Origin: SURF-32 sp964648365
Lineage (GTDB): Bacteria > Planctomycetota > Phycisphaerae > UBA1845
NCBI GenBank assembly: GCA_964648365.1
Contig: CAZYLK010000167.1
Span: forward strand, 1 to 14,140
Direction: 5' to 3'
DNA: 14,140 nt
Below the pieces are notes generated by a model, which was not told the origin of the DNA, searched no databases, and saw only the letters and a program-made list of their open reading frames with translations. Both the position numbers and the translations under genes were made by a program. This document shows positions 1-5,170 of the stretch, piece after piece (within the stretch, counting starts at the first letter, position 1; each line of letters opens with the position of its first letter).

Positions 1-206
1 TTGCTCTCGAACGGGTCGTCGGTCGCCTCAGGCGACCAGTAGACGATCTTGCCGCGGAAGGTGTCGGGGTCGAACTCGAGGCAGGCTTCGACATCCTTCT
101 GGATGTCGATGTACTGGGTGCAGAACTCGTCCTTCTTCGCGGCCTTGGCCGCGTGCAGGCCGCGGTTCAGTGCTCGGCTCTTCGCGTTGCGGGAGTTGCG
201 TGCCAT
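1..206 (-). CDS. EcoRI-type adenine-specific DNA methyltransferase, N-terminal fragment
   Basis: Partial gene running off the left edge; 68 N-terminal codons are visible. The start MARNSRNAKSRALNRGLHAA and the following KKDEFCTQYIDIQKDVEACLEFDPDTFRGKIVY match what I recall of the M.EcoRI family (PF13651-like), which methylates adenine in DNA using S-adenosylmethionine. Family members usually read DEFYTQ and then VYCNCDDP. Here the first is DEFCTQ, and CNC is replaced by WSPEAT before DDPFES, so two signature spots differ. The catalytic NPPF-type motif lies outside the window. ATG at 206 is chosen because family members begin MARN. An in-frame ATG at 215 has a GAGG 10 nt upstream and is an alternative. 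No restriction endonuclease is visible beside it, so it may be an orphan or a decaying gene. The family call is fairly sure; activity is doubtful. Confidence 0.75.
   Translation of the reverse strand, partial: MARNSRNAKSRALNRGLHAAKAAKKDEFCTQYIDIQKDVEACLEFDPDTFRGKIVYWSPEATDDPFES
21..37. repeat. Perfect small palindrome inside the methyltransferase gene
   Basis: GGTCGCC (21-27), a TCA loop (28-30) and GGCGACC (31-37) form a perfect 7-bp inverted repeat. It lies exactly where the family consensus CNC before DDP has been replaced by WSPEAT, a net gain of three codons that keeps the frame. Inference: a small palindromic element or hairpin-mediated event may have rewritten this motif. Confidence 0.55.
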
Positions 207-558
207 TGGTCGCATGAGGTGTAAGCCTCGGGTCCGGAGTTTGCAATCACCTCAGCACTGTTCTTCGCGAGGCGTGCCAGTGGCGGATTGTGTTCACCTT
301 CCGTTAGGATTGCAAGACCCTCTCCAGAGGCGATTTCGGGCGGGCGACCGCGTACGGCGGGCCGCGAAACACGCGGTGGATCGGAAGCGGCAATCTGCAC
401 CGTTGGCCTCCGCGTGCGCACGGATTGCGTGTTACCCGCCACAAGGTCTAAAGCGCTCAACGCCCCCTGCTCCGCCGAGTGGCACCATACGATCCTGCAA
501 AAGCAGCCCGAGTCCTGGCGGGACCCGGGCCGCCTGGCCGTCTGGCGACGATGCGCGA
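207..558. other. Gene-free stretch between the methyltransferase and the small secreted protein
   Basis: No reading frame here has a convincing start, composition or recognisable family. A minus-strand frame spanning 598-167 is open, but it overlaps both flanking genes and looks like nothing I know. The stretch should hold the promoter of the minus-strand methyltransferase, but I see no good -35/-10 pair. The only clear structure is the terminator-like hairpin at 499-529. Confidence 0.5.
499..529 (-). terminator. Likely intrinsic terminator of the small secreted protein gene
   Basis: Read on the minus strand, CCCGGGTCC (529-521) pairs with GGACTCGGG (515-507) in a 9-bp stem with one G·T wobble and a CGCCA loop. 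A short TTTT (502-499) follows after CTGC. It starts about 30 nt past the stop codon of the minus-strand gene ending at 559. The T-run is short and slightly displaced, so termination strength is uncertain. Confidence 0.55.
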
Positions 559-1065
559 TCAGCCGCAGTTGCAATCGATGGGCGCCTGCAACCCGCACGG
601 CGTGATCGTGACGCCGGTGGGGCCGCAGTCGGGCTTGTTGCCGCCTTTGAACTTGAACGTCGCCTTGCCCGTGCCCTTGGCGGTCAGCGTGATCTGCTGG
701 CCGGTGTCGAGCGTGGCGGTGTATTCCAAGCCGGGCGTGCCGTTCGTCATCTTCACGATGGCTTTTTTGGTTTCACCGCGCTTTGTCTTGCACTTGGCCG
801 ACGCGATCTTCTCGCTGCCGTTGCAGTCGTCGCCCGCGGCACCGGGCCCGGGCCAGAACCCGCCGGAAAGCTCAAACGCACCGCCTGACATGGCGCCGGC
901 ATCCGCCTGGCCGACGGTGGCGACCGCGGTGAACGCCCCCCCGGACAAAGCGCCGCCGCCGCCATCTACGGTATACCATGAAACGCTGTACTGCTGCGCC
1001 TGTGCAACCGTTGCCATCATGGCGACTGCGAGGCCGCTCGATATTGTGAATCCTCTGGTCATCAT
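559..1065 (-). CDS. Small secreted protein with SWYTVDGGGG motif and Cys-containing C-terminal domain
   Basis: 168 aa. ATG at 1065 is chosen because GGAG lies 8 nt upstream and a signal peptide begins there; frames extending further upstream would translate the repeat array. Residues 1-24 are a signal peptide ending AQA. Residues 27-72 carry YSVSWYTVDGGGG, GGAFTAVATVGQADAG and SGGAFELSGGFWPG, a repeated-glycine pattern I recall in many planctomycete secreted proteins. Residues 80-168 form a second part with six Cys (81, 92, 147, 157, 165, 167) and a Lys/Thr-rich beta-type core (IVKMTNGTPGLEYTATLDTGQQ). Cys pairs suggest disulfides outside the cytoplasm. It follows the metzincin gene on the same strand, but 248 bp with repeats separate them, so co-transcription is uncertain. 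The biochemical role is unknown. Confidence 0.8.
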   Translation of the reverse strand: MMTRGFTISSGLAVAMMATVAQAQQYSVSWYTVDGGGGALSGGAFTAVATVGQADAGAMSGGAFELSGGFWPGPGAAGDDCNGSEKIASAKCKTKRGETKKAIVKMTNGTPGLEYTATLDTGQQITLTAKGTGKATFKFKGGNKPDCGPTGVTITPCGLQAPIDCNCG

Positions 1066-1152
1066 CGTGTCTTCTCCAATCTTCCCGCCGGCGCCGTCGC
1101 CGGCTGATGATCTGCATCTGTGCTGGGGATTGCGGAATGCGTGGTCAATCGA

Positions 1153-1287
1153 CCACCGGTTGGAAACCGATGCCACACTCAGAGCCCCCGCATTCATGCG
1201 GGGGTCCACCGGCTGGAAGCCGGTGCCACACACCACCGCGGCTGGAAGCCGGTGCCACACACCACCGGCTGGAAGCCGGCGCCACCC
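1153..1287. repeat. Array of four REP-like palindromic units (ACCGGCT-GGA-AGCCGGT)
   Basis: Four copies of a roughly 26-bp unit, CCACCGGCTGGAAGCCGGTG then CCACAC, lie at 1153-1178, 1206-1231, 1233-1260 and 1262-1287. Each core can fold as ACCGGCT, loop GGA, AGCCGGT. Copy 1 reads ACCGGTT-GGA-AACCGAT: one stem pair changed on both sides (C/G to T/A), plus one mismatch. Copy 3 has an extra CG inside the left arm and copy 4 has one end mismatch. Between copies 1 and 2 sits a different hairpin. The array lies between two genes, as REP-type elements do. No transposase is present in the window. Confidence 0.85.
1185..1204. repeat. GC-rich near-palindrome embedded in the repeat array
   Basis: CCCCCGCAT (1185-1193), TC, ATGCGGGGG (1196-1204): a perfect 9-bp inverted repeat with a 2-nt centre. 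It sits between copies 1 and 2 of the larger array and is unrelated to them in sequence. No T-run follows on either strand, so it is not an obvious terminator. Confidence 0.75.
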
Positions 1288-1313
1288 AGGTCCAGTCCCT
1301 GTCATGGCCACAT

Positions 1314-2804
1314 TCAATCCATGCCGATGGTCACCGGCTTGTCATTTACCATCAGGGTCATGGGCTTGCCGAGTCGTTCGATCGTCTGGGACGTCGAGCC
1401 ACCCTTGAAGCGCAGAATATGGCCGCTCTGCACGTTCGCGAGCCCTTCACCCAGCAGCCAGTACGGTCTGAACCGCGACCCGTTCGGGAACGGCGCGTGC
1501 CCATGGAAGTCCACCCACGTCACACTCTCGGCGTACTGGGCCACGGCTTCGGCCGTGTTGCGGATCACGCGCGTGTTGTTGCGATCGGACGTGCCGGTGG
1601 GCGTGGAACTGTAGTTGACGTCTGGGTTGGAAAAGTGCGGAATTCTGAAGAACCCCGGCTCGGTGTCGTACGCCATCGTCGTTCTCCACGGGTATGACCG
1701 GTGTCCGAAGGCGTAGTCGTAGATGACCGGATCGTTGCCGGCCCCGTTGTCGTTCGGGTGGTGGTGGCAACCCAGATTATGTCCCAATTCGTGGGCAAAC
1801 GTCCCTTCGGTCGCGGCATTCCGCTTTGTAACGGTAAAGCCAAACCCAGGCACAAGCTGCTCTCTGCTTGCGGGCCTCCGACCGATTCCAAGAATGTTGT
1901 CACCCATTCTGTCAACCAGCAGGGCAACCAAGTCGGCGGCTTCATAGTCGCGCTCCCCGTGAACTCGATCCATGTGGCCGTCGTCCGGATCCGTCAGGCG
2001 CTTGAGATCTTTGCCGGCGTCGCCGGTTTCTTCGTAGTTGACCTCGTACCTTCCGACCAGCCGCACCCGCTTGCTCATGCCGCTGCGGTCGAAGCGATCG
2101 TTGGTGTCGGAGATGGCCTCGTTAATCAACGCGATGGTGGCATCTTCACCGCCCTCCGCCTGGCGCACGTCGGCGGTATACGCGACCAACACGTCGATCG
2201 TGCTGCCGTCGTCGCCGGCCGCGAGTCCGCCGGGGCCTTCCTTGGGCCGGCCGGCGGCTTCCTCGACTCGGGCCGCGAGTGCGGGGGGCAGCACGTATCC
2301 GGGCGTCAATCCACAGTGCCCGCTGATGCCGACTTGGCGGACGACGTGTACGCCGTCCGCAAGGTAGCGCACCTGGTACGTCTGCCCGGTGGGCAGCCTG
2401 AAGTCCGCCAGCATTACATCACCCACAACGGAGATGACGAAGCTTCCCGGCGATTCACCGGCAAGATCACCGGTCCACGTGAACTCGCCGGGTCCGAAGT
2501 CATCGGGCGTGCGAAACGTCGCCCACACTTGAACGTCGTCGAACAGCTCGATTTCGAATTGTGCATCGGGTGTCGCGGGCAGGTTCCGCAGATCGTGCGG
2601 GTTCACAAACACGGTCCGGCTGCGGAGGATCGACGCGTCCTCCGACGCCGCGTGGTCCTGAATGGCGCCGTCGTACGGCTGGATCAGGTTCAGAACGTCG
2701 GAAGGATAGAGATCCTGTGCGGCGGCTGAGGTCGCCACACACATAGCGGCCGCCAGCACCAGCATCGGAGCCGCTGATTGGCATATCGAAGGTTTGGTCT
2801 TCAT
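1314..2804 (-). CDS. Secreted metzincin metalloprotease (reprolysin-like, M12B-type)
   Basis: 496 aa. ATG at 2804 is chosen because AAAGGAG lies 9 nt upstream and a clean signal peptide (residues 1-30, ending SAAAQ) begins there; an upstream in-frame ATG at 2855 would overlap the preceding gene. The extended zinc motif HELGHNLGCHH places H338, H342 and H348 as zinc ligands and E339 as catalytic base. M377 in TTMAYD is the likely Met-turn. Residues 31-195 look like a pro-region; GHCG (C164) could serve as a cysteine switch, which is inference. The catalytic domain spans about 200-430 (STIDVLVAYT onward). The C-terminal 65 residues are small and beta-rich; I see no dockerin or sorting tail. It hydrolyses peptide bonds outside the cytoplasm; the substrate is unknown. 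It lies 34 bp after the fibre-like gene, probably in one operon. Confidence 0.93.
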   Translation of the reverse strand: MKTKPSICQSAAPMLVLAAAMCVATSAAAQDLYPSDVLNLIQPYDGAIQDHAASEDASILRSRTVFVNPHDLRNLPATPDAQFEIELFDDVQVWATFRTPDDFGPGEFTWTGDLAGESPGSFVISVVGDVMLADFRLPTGQTYQVRYLADGVHVVRQVGISGHCGLTPGYVLPPALAARVEEAAGRPKEGPGGLAAGDDGSTIDVLVAYTADVRQAEGGEDATIALINEAISDTNDRFDRSGMSKRVRLVGRYEVNYEETGDAGKDLKRLTDPDDGHMDRVHGERDYEAADLVALLVDRMGDNILGIGRRPASREQLVPGFGFTVTKRNAATEGTFAHELGHNLGCHHHPNDNGAGNDPVIYDYAFGHRSYPWRTTMAYDTEPGFFRIPHFSNPDVNYSSTPTGTSDRNNTRVIRNTAEAVAQYAESVTWVDFHGHAPFPNGSRFRPYWLLGEGLANVQSGHILRFKGGSTSQTIERLGKPMTLMVNDKPVTIGMD

Positions 2805-2838
2805 AATTGTTGTCTCCTTTGCCGTCTCGGGCTCGCGG

Positions 2839-4134
2839 TTACTGGAGGTTGACAAGCACCAGCACCAGACCCTTGCCGCTCGCCAGGCTGCTCATGGCCT
2901 TGCCGATGGTGGCCCCGCCCGCGCGGCCGTGGTCCGTCACCTTCATCGCATGGCCGGCAGTATTGGAAGTGGTCAACAGATCGCCGGGCTGGATGGCGCC
3001 GTTGGCATCGGCATCGCAGAAGCACCACACGCGACCGGTCAGGGCGACGGGATATTCGCCGTCGGCCACCGAGCCTTCCTGCGTGAGCGTCATCCCGGTC
3101 TTGATGCCGTTGGCGCCGCTGATCACGCCCGCCACGGTCATGTCATAGGCGGCATGCGACACGCGCAGCTCGCCGGTGCGGACGGGGTCGATCGAAACGA
3201 CCATGCCGGGCTCAATGGCGGGGCCCTCAGGCTCGGCTGCCGCGTGGCCGTTTACGTTGAAGGGCTCCGCAATGTCCGATCCGCCCCGGATTCGCAGCAC
3301 TGGAACATTGACCACCGGGTCGGCGTTGCCGTCATGCAGGAAGCTGAACTCGCCTGCGCTGTCGCAGAGCAATCCCCAGCGGTCACCCGTGATGGGATTA
3401 CGGAGGGTCACGCCGGTCGACCCGGCGTGAGGAAGATCGGGATCTTCACTGCCGCGGACCTCGACGGCGCGGGTCATGTCGAACGGATTCGACGGCACCG
3501 TCCCGAAGCCGACCTGCCCGTCCTTCTTGACCACCATCAGTTGATCACCGTCACCGTTGAGGATTTCGAAGCGGTCCAGGCCGCGGTTGTGCTTCATGAC
3601 GAACGTATCGCCGTCGGTTTCGTCGACCAGCGTAATCGTGGGAGCGGAGTTGGCGTCGGAGATGAGGATCTCTCCATCCACCACGTGCAGCCGGGCGGTT
3701 GGCTCGTTCGTGCCGATGCCGACCCGGCCGTTGTTGGCGACGAAGATACCGCGCGTCTGCAAGGCATAAGGCGTAACGGTCAGCGGCTGGCGCGGGTCCA
3801 GGGTCGTGAAGTTGCCGCTGCCGGCGGGCGAGCGCACCTCAACCTGGAGCCAGCGGGCATCGCCATTGAATGCGCCGACGCCGAAGTCGATGGAGGTCGT
3901 CACCAGGCCGTCCACCACGGCGACGTTCTGCGAAGCCTGCAAGTTGCCGATCTGGTTGCCGTCGGCCTCGGCATCCCACAACGTAAACCTGAAGTCAGCG
4001 GTGTCGTTAAGTGGATCGCCGTCCTGATGGATCAGCCCCTGATACGTAAACGCCGAACCGGCGGGCGTCTGACCCCACGCCGAGGCGGCCATTGCGAGAA
4101 CCCACATTGCCGATGCGTACAGTCTTCCGTTCAT
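2839..4134 (-). CDS. Secreted fibre/adhesin-like protein with GIGT motifs
   Basis: 431 aa. ATG at 4134 has GGAG 8 nt upstream and a signal peptide (about 1-22, ending SAWGQ). Residues 28-125 form a conserved N-terminal domain (FTYQGLIHQDGDPLNDTADFRFTLWD, cut here as FTYQGLI…FRFTLWD) seen in many secreted bacterial proteins. NNGRVGIGTNEPTARLHV (134-151) and DGQVGFGT (205-212) are the collagen-free repeat style of tail-fibre and trimeric surface proteins. Residues 285-431 are a conserved end domain (VAGVISGANG, VALTGRVWCFCDADANGAI, PGDLLTTS, GHAMK, GKAMSSL, VLVLVNLQ). Phage peptidase S74 or chaperone residues are not evident, so this is not a phage gene on this evidence. Role is probably in the envelope or extracellular matrix. 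It heads the likely operon with the metzincin. Confidence 0.85.
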   Translation of the reverse strand: MNGRLYASAMWVLAMAASAWGQTPAGSAFTYQGLIHQDGDPLNDTADFRFTLWDAEADGNQIGNLQASQNVAVVDGLVTTSIDFGVGAFNGDARWLQVEVRSPAGSGNFTTLDPRQPLTVTPYALQTRGIFVANNGRVGIGTNEPTARLHVVDGEILISDANSAPTITLVDETDGDTFVMKHNRGLDRFEILNGDGDQLMVVKKDGQVGFGTVPSNPFDMTRAVEVRGSEDPDLPHAGSTGVTLRNPITGDRWGLLCDSAGEFSFLHDGNADPVVNVPVLRIRGGSDIAEPFNVNGHAAAEPEGPAIEPGMVVSIDPVRTGELRVSHAAYDMTVAGVISGANGIKTGMTLTQEGSVADGEYPVALTGRVWCFCDADANGAIQPGDLLTTSNTAGHAMKVTDHGRAGGATIGKAMSSLASGKGLVLVLVNLQ

Positions 4135-4169
4135 TGCGCAGACTCCGTAAGAGAATGGTTTGCTGGTAC

Positions 4170-4215
4170 GTCCGCAGGCGCACCGCCGGAACGCCTGCTC
4201 CGGGCGTCTGCGGAC
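4170..4215. promoter_or_regulatory. Long hairpin in the leader of the fibre-metzincin operon
   Basis: Positions 4170-4180 pair with 4205-4215 (GTCCGCAGGCG with CGTCTGCGGAC) as an 11-bp stem with one G·T pair. An inner CCGGA (4186-4190) pairs with TCCGG (4199-4203). It lies 36-81 nt upstream of the fibre gene ATG. GCAGGCG and CGCCTGC inside it could also form a competing stem. No T-run follows on either strand. It could be a 5'-leader structure or a barrier between the divergent genes. Confidence 0.5.
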
Positions 4216-4457
4216 ATCGGGTCACGGCCTTCACAAACCAAGCCGAAAAAGAGCAGCGACGCCCGACATGCGATCCAGAAAAAAGGTGTCAGCGTGATTT
4301 TCCTGGCATGCGGGGGGTCCGACTGTGAGACTGCACCGCCGTCCGATGTGACGGTCCACAAGGCGCACCGCACCGCAGCGTAAGTAGATCAGCCTGACAC
4401 GCATTCTGGGATGCCGCCGATAACGCCAGGCAACGGGCGCAGCTCGGCTGCACCGCG

Positions 4458-4486
4458 CTGACTCGCGGCAGAGAAAACGCTAGAAT
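4458..4486 (+). promoter_or_regulatory. Sigma-70-like promoter candidate for the sigma factor/kinase operon
   Basis: CTGACT (4458-4463) and TAGAAT (4481-4486) are separated by exactly 17 bp and match four and five of the six consensus bases. The start site would be near 4493, giving a leader of about 80 nt before the ATG at 4574. A different sigma specificity, including autoregulation by the ECF factor, cannot be excluded. Confidence 0.45.
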
Positions 4487-4510
4487 GACGCCGTTCGTGA
4501 CGGCCTTTCG

Positions 4511-4559
4511 GTTCAAGCCGCGATCCTGCGGCCGAACCCGACATCGGATTGTCGGTTTT
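4511..4559 (+). promoter_or_regulatory. Tandem leader hairpins, second one terminator-like, before the sigma factor gene
   Basis: Hairpin 1: GTTC (4511-4514) and GCCGC (4517-4521) pair with GCGGC (4528-4532) and GAAC (4534-4537). Hairpin 2: CCGACA (4538-4543) pairs with TGTCGG (4550-4555), followed at once by TTTT (4556-4559). The second is a short intrinsic-terminator shape 14 nt before the sigma ATG, inside the inferred leader, so it may act as an attenuator or block ribosome access. The gene has no clear Shine-Dalgarno sequence. Confidence 0.4.
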
Positions 4560-4573
4560 GCGCGGTTTCGATC

Positions 4574-5170
4574 ATGGCTCAGCCCGATCGCGATGTAACG
4601 GTGATGCTGCAGGCGGTGGCCGACGGCGACTCACAGGCCGCCCGCGACCTGTTGCCTCTCGTGTACGCCGAATTGCGTGCCCTGGCCGAGGCCCGCATGC
4701 GCAAGACCCCCCCCGGACACACGTTACAACCCACCGCCTTGGTGCACGAGGCCTACCTGCGGCTGGTCGGCAAGGACGGGCCCGGATGGGAAAACCGCGG
4801 CCACTTCTTCTTCGCCGCCGCGCGCTCGATGCGTGATCTGCTGGTCGAACAGGCACGCCGCAAAGCGACGCTCAAGCGCGGCGGCGACCGCCGACGGGTC
4901 GATGCCGCGAACCTCCAGATCGCCATCGAAGCTCCGGCCGAGGACATGCTGGCACTCGACGAGGCTCTGGAGCGCGTCCAGCAAGAATCGCCGCGACAGC
5001 ACCAGCTCGTCATGCTGCGCTTCTTCGCCGGTTTGACTGCGGAGGAATCCGCGGCCGCGCTCGGTGTGACCGTCCGCACCGTCGAGCGCGACTGGCGCTT
5101 CGTCAAGGCGAAGCTGCACAAGGAACTCAGCGCGGCCGCGCCAGGCCAGGATCGTCCGTCGGATGCATGA
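4574..5170 (+). CDS. ECF RNA polymerase sigma factor, Sig-70_X6 type
   Basis: 198 aa, a usual length for this family. It redirects RNA polymerase to a dedicated promoter set. Region 2 covers about 8-100, with the hallmark LQPTALVHEAYLRLV (51-65) and HFFFAAARSMRDLLVEQARRK (77-97, quoted in part: FFFAAARSMRDLL). Region 4 covers about 126-185, with the helix-turn-helix TAEESAAALGVTVRTVERDW (155-174). These are the signatures of the TIGR02999-like ECF group that is abundant in Planctomycetota and Acidobacteriota. There is no SnoaL or other C-terminal extension. The stop codon overlaps the kinase start (ATGCATGA), so translation is probably coupled and the kinase is its likely regulator, perhaps by phosphorylation; this is inference from gene pairing. 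No anti-sigma factor is present. Confidence 0.95.
   Translation: MAQPDRDVTVMLQAVADGDSQAARDLLPLVYAELRALAEARMRKTPPGHTLQPTALVHEAYLRLVGKDGPGWENRGHFFFAAARSMRDLLVEQARRKATLKRGGDRRRVDAANLQIAIEAPAEDMLALDEALERVQQESPRQHQLVMLRFFAGLTAEESAAALGVTVRTVERDWRFVKAKLHKELSAAAPGQDRPSDA

Larger units (their letters stand above)
1066..1313. other. Intergenic region carrying a palindromic-repeat array
   Basis: This gap between the metzincin stop and the small secreted protein start contains no gene. It holds the repeat array at 1153-1287 and the hairpin at 1185-1204. The Shine-Dalgarno sequence of the minus-strand gene starting at 1065 lies at its left end. No separate promoter is obvious between the array and that gene. 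Confidence 0.6.
4135..4573. other. Divergent intergenic control region
   Basis: This 439-bp region separates the minus-strand fibre gene from the plus-strand sigma factor gene, so it should carry both promoters. It contains the long hairpin at 4170-4215, a sigma-70-like promoter candidate at 4458-4486 and two tandem hairpins at 4511-4559. No reading frame in it is convincing. A minus-strand frame at 4516-4289 has several Cys, but no signal or family that I recognise. Confidence 0.6.

Noticed and set aside
167..598. Minus-strand open frame of 143 codons between the methyltransferase and the small secreted gene
   Set aside because: It overlaps both neighbours in other frames, has no Shine-Dalgarno sequence and no recognisable family.
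4274..4290. AAAAAAGGTGTCAG-like string in the divergent region
   Set aside because: It resembles a phrase that I associate with repeat elements in this group, but no paired arm is present, so no element can be defined.
2794..4383. Long plus-strand open frame (529 codons) opposite the fibre gene
   Set aside because: It is antisense to a gene with a signal peptide, ribosome site and recognisable motifs. Long antisense frames are expected in high-GC DNA. It has no family features.
4289..4516. Cys-containing 75-codon minus-strand frame in the divergent control region
   Set aside because: It has no ribosome site or signal peptide, and it overlaps the promoter candidate of the sigma factor gene.
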